A stretch of DNA of 64,000 bases from Pelecanus crispus. Its lineage: Eukaryota > Chordata > Aves > Pelecaniformes > Pelecanidae. The position numbers were made by a program, and so were the translations under genes. Below are positions 1-22,840 of this stretch, piece after piece. How positions within the stretch are numbered: the stretch's first letter is position 1; each line of letters begins with the position of its first letter. The stretch spans positions 320,001-384,000 of the forward strand of contig NC_134649.1 in assembly GCF_030463565.1 (NCBI RefSeq). Reading direction: 5' to 3'. The notes beneath the pieces were generated by a model. It saw only the letters and a list, made by a program, of their open reading frames with translations. It searched no databases and was not told the DNA's origin.

Positions 1-279
1 TGATCAAGAATTTCGGCTTTCTGAAAGCCATGTGAGCAGTTTCTGTAATTCCTTCGATGACTGCTCATCTGCATTCATCAAATGTAAGACTGATTTACCA
101 TCTACCACCCCTTTTGTGTGCATGGCTAAGCCTTCCCACAGGCATTTCAGGGTTGCAACCAACACAGCAGCTGGAGAATGCCATGCTGCTGGGTGATGGC
201 TGTCCCTTGGACAGGGTTTGCACTTTGTCCCTCATGTAGCCATCACCCGCATTCTTTTGAGAAGATGGCAGGTACTCAC

Positions 280-3200
280 ATGGTGCCTGAAGTTGTGGGG
301 ACAATGGGAATGTCTTCTGCCTCTGTTGGGATGGACCAGGGAATATGAAACTGGGGAGCCAATTCCCGCATGATTATATTTCTGGAAGAAATTAGAATAC
401 AAAACTCACAAGAAATTCCATTCCCTTGGTTCTCCACTTCCTCCTTAGTGGTCCAGCTGATGGATTTGAAGAGAGCCACAGAATTTCTCCTCACCTTCCT
501 TGCAGAGACATCTATCACACCATGGGCTAGTTAGGGCACCCCAAAAGGACACCAATTTCCCTCACATCACCAATACTGCAGCTGGGCTTAGCATCCAATG
601 AAAAGTCCTGCAAGATACATCTAGCTGTAGACAAAGACAGCTAATGCTAATGCAGGCAGGAGCTCCAAGGGCTAAAAATAATTAACCCATTCCTCCCAGA
701 GCCAAGCTTTCACCAGCTGAACAAATGTCCCCATATGAACCCCCTGCAGACTTCTCCAACATACTCATCAGGACTCCATTTTTACTTTGCTATGAGTTAC
801 CTTACCCGCTATCAAAACTTGAATTTTACATACCCAAGGATTTTGGCACAGTCATCGTAATACTTCATAGAGTTCTTCACAAAACTGAAGCCATTCACAT
901 CACAAACAAAAGAGTGGCCGTTTGCCCGCAAGAGGTCGAACCCACACACTGTTTGCTGCATGAGGAAGCAGAGGACACAGGACTCAGGCACACTGTGAGG
1001 GAATGCAGCAAGGGGACAGCAGCTGCCCAGCCAAGTGGGGTGCACATGCAGACCCAACCAGCATACACTGCCCAGTTTGACTCCACTGGTGCTGCAGCCG
1101 TCCTCCACTCTATGCCTACCTCATGAGCCTTGAAGAAGTGTGAAAATACAGCCACTAGCCAGCAGTAACAGCCCCTTTAGAGGAACCTTCACAGCCTCAC
1201 AGCTGTATCGAAGACCCAACCCACGAGCCCCTGGATGAAGCCGTCAGAACCACGCCCCTGCCTCCCAGAGCTCTAAAGGCTTAAGACAGAGCAGCTCCTG
1301 GCTCTCCTGCTCTTGCCTCTAAATCCAACCATTTCGAACCAGACTGACAAGTACAGACAATAAGCGGTGCAGGCAAAGACATCCATCACTATGTGGAAAA
1401 GGCTACAAGGCAGAACAAGCCCACAGCTGTATCAGCACAACTGCATGGGTTGCAGATCGCAGCAGGAGCAGGAACAAGTAGCCGAGTGCTTCTTCTGCTG
1501 ACATTGCTGAACATATCATGTAACCATACCTAGACTCACACACTCACTCTACTGACCTGTAAAACAGAACACAAATGTGCACCAAAGCCAGATCAAAAAG
1601 AGAAAAAGAAAAAAAAAAACACAAAACCAAAAAACACCCCAGAAGAAAAGACCACCAAGCTTTCTACACAAACACAACTAGGAAACAGTAAAGGTGGGAC
1701 AAGTGCAGGTCAGATGGACAGCACATGCTCAGAATCTGATATTAAATGCTGGACACCAGCCACCTGCATTTGCTGCAGGCCCTCCTGCCTTCCCAGTCAT
1801 CTCTGACCAGCAGACTGCCATGGCCAGCAGAACCAGCTGCACCCAGCCAGCAGAGATGGCACGTGGCATCAGGTGTGGAAGACTACCACACCGGAGACAC
1901 ATCGGGGCAACAGAGCTCAAGCTTTAACACTGACCGAGATTCGAATCAGACATTCATGGAGTATATCCTGCTTGTATAGGAGAGAAAACACAGACCTTAA
2001 AGGCTACACAGACTTTCCGGGCAACTAGTTTCTCCATGGCAGTCAGCATGACTGGGTAACGGATTTCTTTCCCTTCACTGTCCCGTTCAACCTTCCCATC
2101 CAAAGCAGGGGATTTGCGAGCCTCTGCATGGGCATAGTCTGGCCCAACAGTGTACACCTGGGAAGAGAAACAGTTATACGTGACATAACCATCTAGACTA
2201 ACTGCAGCTTCCAGAAGGCATTTCTACTGCAGACACAGAGAGAAGATCAGACGGTCTCGTGCATTCCTCCTGTTACGACCTACAGAACACCCGCTCCCCG
2301 CTTTGGGATCCAAGCTGCACAGTCAGCACCTCGCAGCTTAAATAAACGCTCCAGAATCTAAGTAGGACTAAGGAGGACTGCCCAACCTTCAGCCACCCCA
2401 GACCTGGAGAAGGAAGGAGCTATTCCAGGCTTTTCCTCACCTTTACGTCAGTGCCATCTGTAGGCATGAACTCCTCATAAATGTAGGAGCCTGTCTTCCT
2501 CACACTGCTCTCTGGGGAGTACACGCTACTCCGGCTGCCGATCTGAAAGCACAGAATAAACACCTCAGGGAAGAGCATGGCACTCCTTTTCTTAGATGGA
2601 AGAACAAAAAGCCTAAGTTTCATCCCATATGTAGAGAATTAGCAGAATGCCCCTCAGAACCCCCAGCTATTACAGCGTGCTTATTTATGGAGGACAAAAG
2701 AGACTCCAAAATGCAGACAGTAGTTGTGTCCTTTTCCAGGCTTCAAAAAGGAGAGAAGTTATTATAGGCCATTAGGTTGACTCCAATCACTACAAGGATA
2801 TGGAACAAAAAACAGTGGATAAGGACCTAGAAAGTAAGAAGCCTAGCTAATAAGCAAATGAAAATAAATTATGACAGGTGATAATCAGACCAATTTAACT
2901 TCCTTCTAGGACAGTTGACTGATCTTATGGACAGAGGATGATGTTTTCATTTTTAGTAAGGCTTTGGATACAACCTCAAGTGGCATGCCTGTATGTTAGC
3001 TACGGAAACAATCATTTTAAGATTATTAATGGCAGATGCATTAACTTATTGGAAAAAAGATATATCACAGCTGTTAACTGTTTGCTGGCAAAGCGGAGGA
3101 AGTGAGAAAGGACAGATTCCCTGTGGAATCTAGGAACAAATATTGCATTTATCACATTTGCAAGCTACACTAAGTTGAGAAGGGCAAGAATGATGTTAGA

Positions 3201-6200
3201 GGACAGGAACATAAGTTTAAAAAAAATCATCTTGATAAACTGAGGAAGCGATCTCGAAAAAACAGCATGCAATTCAATAAGGGACACAGTTCTCCACGAC
3301 TGCTAGACAGGACATAGGTCAAACAGGCGATGGGGAAGGCAAAGTCAAGCACTACCACTAAAATATGTCCTTCTGCAATTCCCAGGTAGATGGGGATGAA
3401 CTAAAAGATCTAAGAAGGTCTAGATTTCCCCAACACAAAACCTTCCTTTTGTCTTCACCTGCCCCAACACTCCCTCCTGAAGCCACATGAGTCTCAGAGC
3501 CACAGATCTGTTGGTTCCAACACCAAAACTGGAGTCCCCCTCCTCACCTTCCGAAAGAGCCGCTGGCTGCCCCCACCTGCTGATGTCGGGTAGTAAATAT
3601 ACACATTATGATCTTCAGCACTGACTGGCTTCTCTACAAATGGCTTTGGGAAAACAGCTCCATTTACCTCCACATGGTCCTCTCCTTCCACCAAGTTGCA
3701 CTCTGAAGACAAAGCACAGCAGCAGCATGTTAGGAAAGGGTGAGACAGCCCTAGTGCGGAACCGAAGCCCTTCAGTCCTGGCCAGTCAGCCAGTTTTGCT
3801 GTTGGAACCTCTGTCCGCAAAAACCAACAGACTTGTGAATCAGGCCTCTTCAAGCTGATTATCAGTACCTGTTCTCTGCAGAACATCTGAAATAGTACAG
3901 GACGTGAAAATGGCTTTCAGTAGAGCCTGGACACTGACCTTCTGGTTTATCAGGGTCTCGATTGAGCACAGCATAGCGGGGCAAGTCTATTCCCTCTTCT
4001 TGAAGGATCCGATACACTTCACGCCTGTAGAGGACAGAAACAGTGTCAGAAGAGTCTAGAAGGTCCTCAGTGCATGGCAAGGGAAAAGCTTCACTCCCAC
4101 TGATGAACAAAGTCAAATGAACACAGAAAAGCCTCAAGACAGAGTGCAAATACTTCTCAGCACATGCTCTCCAGATAAGACCTACAGGCTATGGGGCGTG
4201 CCTCAGTCCTACTCCAGACAGAGGTGTCCCAGAGAAAATCTCTACTTGGCCTAAACATGGATGCTTATTTACTAGCACATGCCCAATCCACAGCAACGCG
4301 CCCAGCACACACCACCTACCCAGATCTGCCCTCTCAAAGGGTGCCCTGTCACGCTAAGCTGCTCAACACCCAGGCCAAGCAGATGCAGCAGAGCCTCTTC
4401 TCATCCTGTGTCAGTGGGGAAACCACAATTCTTTCACTAGAGCTACACCTTGGGGTGCTTGTCAGCACCTACAGGAACACTGCTCACAACCCAAAGACAC
4501 GGCAGGAGGTTTAAGGTCTGGTATGAGCCCTACCCCTACACAGCCAAAGCAGTCTGGCTGTATGCACTGAAGTACGTGACTGCTGGTGGCCTCTACCAAG
4601 AGCTGACTGAGAGGCCTCTTGAAATGTCTGACCAACATACTCTCCTCAGAATCTGACCTGGCCTTGTTCCCAATTTCCGTCCCAGAATCCCATCCCACTA
4701 CTTGGCTCTCCTACTCAGAGACTAGTCTTTTTGTCTTAGTTGTGGCAGTCTCGTTCTGTGAGACCTCTTCCACTTCCTACTTCCTTTAGCCATTCCGTAC
4801 AAGACATTTGCACCAGCCAATGAAACATGTCAAGTCTCGATGGTTTTACCCCCAAATCTATCCCACTCCATGTTTTGGAGAAACAACCCCTAAAAGCCAC
4901 TGCTTAGGTCCCCTTCCTCCCCATCTCACTCATTTGCTTGTGGCCAGGAAGACGAAGTTTGCACAGCATGCTGAGGAGAGGAATCAGACAAAGGAAGAAG
5001 GAAGGGGCTTTAGTGGATCACAGACACCTACCTGTCCTGGATATAATACTGCATATCAAGGTCATTAATCAGAAATGGCTTGCACAGCTTGGCATAAGCA
5101 ACCGCTTTATCCAGGGGGAATCCTGAAATATGGGGGGGGAGAATGAGTGGAAGCTCCCTTGCCCAGATCTCAAGTAGGCTAAGGCCTGCCACGGACTTTT
5201 TACCTTTGGAGTGGAACGATATTAGGCAGTCACACGAGGGCCAGTTCTCCACCGGTTCATTCAGAATAACATCTTCCCCCATAATCACCACTGTGATATA
5301 CTCAAACTTGCACAGACGCTCCAGAATCTGTGTCATGGGCTTTGACTTGGACTTTTTGGTCATGGCACAGATTCCAACCACAATCTGCCGTTCAGGTGGC
5401 TAAGGGAAGACAGAGATCAGTTTAGTACAGGGTCAACTACTTTACTGAATTTAAACTATAACAGTAGAAATGCAGCAATGCAGAACAAACAAGGGATTTT
5501 CTTCCAACCTTATGCACTCATGGCTCTTGCTGGACTCGAACCCATACACACTTCCAGCTCCCACTAGAGTCCACTGGGGGACATCATTAAGGAGCAGCCC
5601 AACACAACCGCTTCTTTGCCAGGTAGTATGTACCTCCTCCTTTTACTGGGCACTAACGCTAAGGTCAGAAGTAAATATCTGGCACCTGAACAAGCAGCAG
5701 GGCCTGGAATCCCACATCATGTTCTCTGGCCCATAACTCACCAAGACAGTTGGTGGACTTAGGTAGGCTCAGAGAAGAGCCGCAAATGTTTTCTAGCAAA
5801 AAAGTCCAGGAGCTCAGTCTGTTTGTCTCATCTGAGAGAAAATGAAGGGGAGATTACAACAGTAAGTAGCTATGAGTAGAAGAGAAACAGTACCAAGTGC
5901 TCTTCCACACATCTGACAAAGGTACAAGATCCCTTGCCGTTCCCTACGGTTGTGCCACGCAGCCTGGTGCCATGTCCCCTGAAGTCCTGACTGCCTGCGG
6001 CCTGAGCAGCAACCGCGCAAACCCCAGCTGAGACCCAGGAATTCTGCACAGATGCTCCAACCCAGAAGGCCAGGATCTCCTTACCGACTCCTCCTCTTCA
6101 TCATCTTCAAAGAAATCAGTTTCGTCTGTCTTCATGTTTGATCCCAGAAAGTCTGTCTCATCATCCCTGGAACCGACAACAAACCTGGGAGTGGAGTTCT

Positions 6201-6231
6201 CCCCCTCACTGGAGGTCGTCAGGGACGACAT
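280..6231 (-). CDS. PPIP5K1: PPIP5K1, N-terminal nine coding exons (3' part outside window)
   Basis: Diphosphoinositol pentakisphosphate kinase 1 (VIP1 family) makes inositol pyrophosphates in the cytosol. Nine exons on the minus strand: 6231-6085, 5399-5204, 5122-5032, 4024-3939, 3702-3548, 2542-2441, 2157-1996, 955-834 and 381-280. All junctions are GT-AG and all phases agree, giving about 387 residues that follow human PPIP5K1 closely from '[17 protein letters not shown]' through '[19 protein letters not shown]' to '[11 protein letters not shown]'. This is the RimK-like/ATP-grasp kinase half. The next human block, starting the histidine-phosphatase-like half (RHGDRTP), is not in positions 1-279, so the gene continues beyond the left edge. 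The start at 6231 gives an acidic N-terminus (FFEDDEEEE) like the human one but divergent in detail. A splice acceptor just upstream (about 6259) implies a 5' non-coding exon. Identification is very secure. Confidence 0.96.
2750..3350 (+). mobile_element. Old degraded LINE fragment, probably CR1-like reverse transcriptase region
   Basis: Within a PPIP5K1 intron, a stretch in plus orientation reads like a heavily mutated non-LTR reverse transcriptase. A segment around 2935-2960 resembles the 'DFSKAFDT' block. About 3210-3290 ('cttgataaactgagga', 'gcaattcaataagg') resembles the CR1 segment encoding 'LDKLE..MKFNK'. Many stops are present and no 3' end is visible. The family assignment rests on memory of CR1 consensus wording and needs an alignment. 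Confidence 0.45.
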
Positions 6232-6259
6232 TGCAGCTTCGGTGGTCGATCATCCCGCT

Positions 6260-9200
6260 CTGGAATCACAGCGTGCAAAAAGGGGTAGAGAAGGTCAGGT
6301 GCAAGGCGAGCCAGGGGCTGGCTGCGCTGCTGGAAGCGGGTGATGGTGGGAAGGGCAGGGACTGATCTGGTATGAGTGAGCCCAGGGACGTGCACAAAAG
6401 GAGGGAGCAGGGAGAGACCCTCAGGCTGGGAGGGGATCCAGGATTCAGGATCAGTTTAGATAGGCATAGGCAGCTCCATTGTGCCACTGACCCCTTTGCA
6501 CCGACTGGGAAAGGGACGGTGTCACCGCCAGCGCCAAAATCATGTAAACCTTACTTACAATGATGCATGCTCCAAGCCGCTGTCTGAATCATGGAACGGG
6601 ACAGTGGACACTCTCACAGGCTTGTACACCCAAAGACATCAACTGGGACTCCAGAAGTTAGGATGAAGCTTAGAACAGCGTCAGTGACTTTCCAGTTGCC
6701 AATTTTCATCCTTTCAGCTCAAGAAGACCTACAGTAACAGAGAGACGAGTTTGACAGGTGCATGAATTTGCAGGGAGGAGGGAAAGGGAAGAAGCGACAA
6801 CTCTTTGGCAGGGAAAGAGGACACAGAAGAAGCTTCAGCAACAGTTTGGGTTGCAGGTCAGGGCTTCTGGGTTTGTAAGCTGGCTCTGATTTACTCTGTG
6901 ACCAGGGAAGCCGATTATTGGGATACAAGCTATGCTTTATAAATGCCAGAAAAGGAGTGTGTCTTGCACCACCACCTACAATAGCAGCACTGTCTGCCGC
7001 AGAAGTGACAGAGCTTGAATACACAGTACGCATGACCTGTACACACCAAGGACACAGCTGTTCACCTCTGGCCATAGCTGCACATACCTAAATGTCAAGC
7101 AATTGCCCTTTACTGTGCTTTCCCCGACTATAAAGGGGTGAAAAGCATTCCTACCATGTAAGTGCAACCTTGAGAAGAGGACGTTGTGAACACCTCATGT
7201 TATTAAGTACTTCCTAAAAATGGACATGAGACACTCTCTGTCGCTGCTTCTCATGCTCACATGATTTCCAGCATTCCCCAGACTGAGGGTTACTGTATTT
7301 CCTCCTCTTTTGAGCATGCTTTCCCAAACAGCCAGTACACCATAGGAGACTATACTGCCACATACAGCTGTCAGTTCCCAGTCCCCTGGCAGCTCTTCTT
7401 CACAGAGCAGAGGAGGCACACCCAAACGCCATCGGCCTGCTGCCAGCACAGTTTCACAGTAGTTGAGAATCCCCTCACCAGGAACAACGGAGGGAGATTG
7501 CCTTAATCCATTTGAGCGGGGTGGGAATAGGCAAAAGAAACAAACACACAGAGCAATCCAGCTGCCTGTGAAATCCCCTTGGAAATAAGGGTAAATATAA
7601 AGCATGCCTCCATGCAGAAAGGCTGTGCATGCTCCCAGAAAGGACAGGAGATGTAACAGGTAAGCGCTCAGAGAAAGCACTGGAGCAGAAGCATGCCAGA
7701 CAAGGTCCCAAACCCACGCTACCAGGCACTAGTTCCACAGCAAGCCCATCGGTTATCACGCCGGATCTACTGGGGGAGCTGACACCAGCCCAACAGAAAC
7801 CAAAGAGGTGACACAGCAAGCCCGGACTTTGCACCTACCGCGCCAAGGACAATCTCCTCCGCCTGACTCCCAGCATAAGCCGTCTTCCACTTGTGCAGCA
7901 AGCCCAGGGCTGCCTGCTCCCACACAAACCTCGAGGCACAGTGCACACCCAGCACAGAACAGCGTCCTGATTAGCGAGAGTTAAAGCTGTAATTCACCAT
8001 CAGTGCTCTCTGCTGGCGGGAGCAACAGCACTGGCAGACCAGGCTATATAGGCATTTTACTGTGTGCTCCATATAGCCCTACTATTTCCACACAAGGACA
8101 ACAGTAGGATTTCCGACATGCTCAGGAACCATTTTCATTCCTGTGCCCTGCTGCCTCAGCACGCCAGCACAGAATGAGACCTTAGCAAGTACACTATCAG
8201 CTTGATGGCTGATGATTTAATGAAGTAAACCATGCAAGAAGAGGAGGAGGGTTGTTTTCTCCAATCTCTTACTCTCCCCTCCCTCCTGGAAAAAACAGAT
8301 CAAGCAGCAGGAAAACCTTTGCCCTAAGAACTAAGAAAGCAACAAGTTCTCTATATTCCTGCTCCTATCCCAGAAAAAAAAAAAAAGCCTCTGCCTTGCT
8401 CTGTAGCTATTTCTAGAGGCCACGACACGCCATATTCAAACCAGGCAAAAACCTAGAGCCTCAGTGAAGCCGACGGCCACTGATGCATCAGGCATACCCT
8501 TGGTGTTAACAGGGAAAGCCTCATGATCTTGGGTCGTTTCAGGTGTGGGGAAAGGGAGAAGGCACAACCAAAACCTTCTTCAAATTTCTCTGTAAAGTAG
8601 ATCCCTTATCTGACTAGGTTTATACCAAGAGAGACTACAGACTCTTGATGAAACAGAACTTTTAGCTACAGGCATAACTAAGGCATCTAAAACTCAGACA
8701 GACTGTTGCTGTGGAGCTCTATTCTGGTATCAAAGGCTAATAACATGAGGTTTTGCCACCACGCCTGAATCAGCTCTAGCGCTGGGCTATCAAAGAGTTT
8801 GTATGCCAGAAGGGTGGCAACTTCCCTTACAGAAACGGTACCAGCAAGGTTTCCGTACAGCGCTCAGCCCACACCACCACCGCACCGTTGCTTCTTTTCT
8901 TCAAACCTAGAGCTCTAAGAAGCTCTGACGGTATGCAATGCTGATGGTTCTGCATCATTCTCTGCTTCCTGCGCTAACTGTTCCTAGAGGTCATACATTC
9001 AGACCAGTCCCCATGTGCTGAGAGTGCTACAGGTCTCACCTTTTGCTAGTCACAGCAAGAAAATTAAGTGTTGAGTTATTGCTGCTGGCTGTATTGTCCA
9101 AGAGAGACAAAAACATTAACACGGCTCTGGCGCACACACAAAAAAGGTAAAGATGGTTCCGGCTTTGAGCACAGAATATTCAGGCTTGCTAGTTCCATCA

Positions 9201-10600
9201 CAGATACATGAGGAAATACACACCAGCCAAAGACATTCTTACATTCTCTTCCAAGAAGGGCAGCTATGATCTGCTGCACAATCATACCAAAGGTTACCAT
9301 AATCACCTAACAGCAATCAAAAGCTGCCAACACGCAACCTGAAACTGAGATGTAGACCTTGCCTCCAAGTGTCTGAGGACTAATTCAGCTCCCTAGTCTA
9401 CCCTGTATTAATGATAATAAATGAGATAGTCACTTTCCAGTTCCCCAGCATATCATTCTGGTGCTGTTCAGATAAGGATGTTCACAGCGCAAAGAGACTT
9501 TTTTGCGCCCTGCTTCTGAGGTACCAGAAATTTAAGAGAGAAGAAGGTACAATCAGGTCTCGTATTAACTTTGTACTCAGTGTGACATTAACCACTAAAA
9601 GACTGGGTTTGGGTGTTGGGTTTTTGTTTCATTTTGTTTTTTAAACAAAGCCTGTTCTAGGTGCAGATGCACGATTTGAAAGCGCAATCCCTACAGCGGC
9701 GGGCTGAAGGACAAGGCCTGCAGCAACCAGACAAGGCTGATCACATCGCTGGTGCGCCAGCCGCAGGCGGTGGAAGAGGCAGCTCTAGGCGTGGACGCCA
9801 GGCCTGCGCACCACAGGGAGCCTGGGGGAAGCGTTAGGCGGGAGGTCCAAGGAGCGCAGGGTACCACTGCATGCAGACAGGCTGCAAGGATGATTTAGCT
9901 TACAGACCCACAGCCTGATTTGAGCCAGGTCAGGTTATCTGCAGGACTGTAACCTTTAAGAATACACGTAGCTGCATTTTAAAACACTAATGCAGGCAAT
10001 GTCTTGTTAAAATACCTGAAACTGCTGTGGGCACTAAAAACAAAGAGCCAACCCAAACAAACAAAAAAAACCCAACCCTGAAAGTTTAGGCCTTGATCAG
10101 TGAAGTACCTTTGCCCAAAGAGCTACTCCCCTCATCACATGGGCTATTTGTATTAAGGTTAATTACATACTTGCATACAACAGGTGAAAGCTGTACTCTT
10201 ATCGTAGACACTGAATTGCTCGAAGAAAAAGAACACCTATTCTGGAGTTAATAATTAAAAGCTATTTGGACTTGGTGTATCAAGGAAAGCTCTCCATGTT
10301 CTACCAACACAGAAGTTCAATGTGTTCACAACCAGGAAGCTGAAATCAAGCTTCTAAACGTACAGTTCTGCCCGTCTGAGCAGCACTTTCGGTAACTCCA
10401 AATCTATCAATATCTTCAAACCCAGCCAGCGCATAGCAATGGTGGGAACGTTTCACATTTCCTGACCAGGAGCTCCTTCTGCTAGACAATGCCGTTTGCA
10501 AATTTAGCAAAAACCTCTTGGCTTATCACTTCTACATCTGAGCCAGTGTAATGTTGCTCACATAGCAACTGTAGCGGTAAGATCAATTCTTGCCTTAGGA
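6260..10600. other. Presumed PPIP5K1 intron 1, nothing else recognised
   Basis: About 4.3 kb of moderately AT-rich DNA between the first coding exon and the CpG island. The open frames are short and resemble no protein family I recognise. It contains only short A-runs (for example near 8373) and no clear repeat, RNA gene or exon. Confidence 0.5.
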
Positions 10601-11510
10601 GATTGTTTTTAATGAGGTTTTTTTAATGAGATTTATGAGATTGTTAAGCGTGAACCTTCACAGCAACGGAATTTCTCTGAGCCCGTTAATGAAGGGTTAT
10701 TAGCGGAGGAACCGCTGCCGCTCTGCCCTGCCCTCGCACGCCGGGGGCGATGCAGACACAAACCCCAGCCCGGCGCGGCGCCTTCCGCACGGCTTCCAGG
10801 CGGGAGGCCGGGGGCAGCGGCCCCGGGGGCGCGGGGGGAGCCTCCTCCGGGGGCAGCTACCGGGGCACGGCCCGGCAGAGCGGCGCGGCCGCAAGCAGCC
10901 CAGCAGCCGGCGAGCCGCCCCAGCGCCGGGGGGATGCACCGGCGCCGACACCGGCACGGACAGGCCACGCCGCGGCGGGCCGCCCGCTCCCCGAGAGACC
11001 CCGCCGCGGCCGGGAGGGGCTGCCGGACCCAGCCGTGGCAGGGTCGAGCCACCCGCCGCCCCACCGGCCCGCCCGCCGGGGCCCGCTGCGCCCTGCGCCG
11101 AGCGGCAGCTGCCGCGCCGCGCTCCGTGCCGAGGGGCAGGCCGCGCCGGGGGAGCCCGGGCGCCCCGGGCCCGAGAGACCCGGGCGGGCGGCGGGGAGCG
11201 GGCGGCGGGGAGCAGGCGGCCGGGGCAGCCCCGCGGGGGGCTGCAGGCCCGCGCCGGGGAGCCGGGCCGCGCCTCGCCAGGGGGCCGCCGCTGCCACCGA
11301 CCCGGCGCTCCCCGACAGTCGCCGACGAGCCGGGCCCAGCAGCGGCGGGGCCGGCCGCCCCCCCCTTCGCTTCCCTTCCTGGCCCGGCGCCGCCCGCCCC
11401 CCGCCCCGGCCAGGCCCCAGGCTCGGGCCCGGCGCACCGGGGACGCCCCGGCACCCCGCCGGCGGCAGCAGGGGGCGCCACGCCGGGCGCCGCCATTTCC
11501 CTCCGCTCAC

Positions 11511-11620
11511 CTGCGGCCTCCGAGAGCACCCTGCGCTGCCGGCGCTGCCGCCGGCCAATCACGACCTGCTGACGGCCGCGGCCAACCAATCGGCGGGGAG
11601 GGGGGCGGGCCGGGCGGGCT
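11511..11620 (-). promoter_or_regulatory. PPIP5K1: Probable PPIP5K1 promoter and non-coding first exon
   Basis: On the minus strand a textbook splice donor (CCGCAG|GTGAGCGG) follows position 11511. It lies just downstream of two CCAAT boxes (around 11553 and 11586, written 'ccaatca' and 'ccaatcg' on the plus strand). PPIP5K1 needs a 5' non-coding exon because an acceptor precedes its start codon at 6231, and this CpG-island exon is the best candidate. It would give a first intron of about 5.2 kb and a promoter about 1 kb head-to-head with CKMT1. The transcription start is not visible, so the upper boundary is approximate. Confidence 0.5.
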
Positions 11621-12454
11621 CCCGGCGGGCGCGGCGTGGCGGCCCCTGGCGGCGGCGACGGGGATCGCTGCGCGGACGGGCGTGCCGCGCGCACGTGGGG
11701 CGCGGGCCCAGCACCGGGCACCGGCAGCGCCGCCGGGTCCCGCGTTACCACGGCAACCGCGCCGCGCGGGCCGCCCCCGCCCCGCGGGAGCCCGGGCAGG
11801 AGGCGCGGCGGTGCCGGGCGGCCGCTCCCGGCGCCCCGGAGGAGCCGAGCAGCGCGGCCCCGGCCAGCGCACGTCCCGCGCGGTCTGCGGCGGCGGCACG
11901 CGGCGCGCTCCCTGCCCCGCCGGTGCAGCCCCGCCGGTGCCGCGGGCACGGGGCGCGCGGGGCCGACCGCCCTGTCCCGGCGTGCGGGGGCCGCGGAGGC
12001 AGCGCCCGGCGGCGGGCAACGGCAGGGAGCGCGGCGGGAGGGCCGGTGACCGCCGCCCGCGCCAGGCCGGGCCGCCGAGAACGGGCCGCCGGCCCCGCGA
12101 CCCATCCCGGGCCGCATCGCACGCGCGGCTCCGGGCCGTCGGGGAGCCGCGTCCGCCGCTCCCAGGGTCCGCGCCCCGCCGCTCCCGCTTCCAGGTGCGC
12201 GGGCTTCGCCCCGGCCGCACCCTCGCCGCCGCGGGTTGCGCCGTGCTGTGCCGTGCCCGCCCGCACCGGGGCCCGGTGGGGGGCCCGGCCCGGGCGCTGC
12301 CGCCCCTCCGGCGCTGTCCGGCGCGCGGTGCTGAAGGCGGCGGCGGCCCCGCGCGGGGCGGGGCGGGGCGGGGCGGGCGAGCAGGTGGCGGTTGCCGTCC
12401 CGGCCCCCCCCGTGCCCGCCGGCTCCCCGCCCCCCGCGCACCCTGCCGCCGCCG

Positions 12455-12484
12455 TTCCCATTCCCATTCCCGTTCCCATTCCCA
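12455..12484 (+). repeat. (TTCCCA)5 hexamer tract in CKMT1 5' leader
   Basis: Five tandem hexamers, TTCCCA with one TTCCCG variant, lie about 55 bp upstream of the CKMT1 start codon. The tract is short and probably polymorphic; no function can be read from it. Confidence 0.85.
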
Positions 12485-12538
12485 TCACGTCCGCCTTCCG
12501 GCCCCGCCGCGCCCGCTCCGCCGCGCCGCCGCTCCGCG

Positions 12539-22339
<9,801 letters not shown>

Positions 22340-22438
22340 GCTGGACCAAGGCAGCACCAGCCTCATGGGACACAGCTCCTCCCGTAGCTTACATGATCTC
22401 TGTGCGTCCTGTTACCCGCAACGCGCCAGGCCAGACCC

Positions 22439-22444
22439 CATAAA
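22439..22444 (+). terminator. CKMT1A: CKMT1 probable polyadenylation signal (CATAAA)
   Basis: A CATAAA hexamer, a known weaker variant of AATAAA, lies 100 bp after the CKMT1 stop. It is the only plausible signal before the convergent STRC 3' end. Confidence 0.5.
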
Positions 22445-22824
22445 CATGCACTGCTGTAGCCATGGCTCGGTCTCCTCCTTACCCCAGCACCCGCCACCCC
22501 ACTGGTGTCCCCAGCACCCCGTGCCCCTGCAGAGGTGCACCCACCCAGGTCTGGGTTTCCTGCACCTGCCCTGAGCAGCCCTCCCCGGGATTTCCCTGAG
22601 CCACTGCTGCCCTGGGGAGCAGGCCTGGGGGGGCCACTGGGGCTGCCCTGGTCTGGGGGGCCGCAAGGGACCGCATGTGGGTAGGGAACCAGGGCTGGGG
22701 GGCAGCTTGCTGCAGTGCCAGGAGCTGCAGGGACAGTCAGGGCTGGGCAGGGAAAGCTGCTCTGGGACGACGTGTTGCTGCAGGCAGGCAGGGAGCAGAG
22801 CTCATTGCTTGTGCCCATCACAAG

Positions 22825-22830
22825 TTTATT
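22825..22830 (-). terminator. STRC: STRC polyadenylation signal (AATAAA)
   Basis: Canonical AATAAA on the minus strand, 11 bp downstream of the STRC stop codon (22843-22841). This very short 3' UTR ends tail-to-tail with CKMT1, leaving fewer than 400 bp between the two transcripts. Confidence 0.85.
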
Positions 22831-22840
22831 CCTGGGATGC

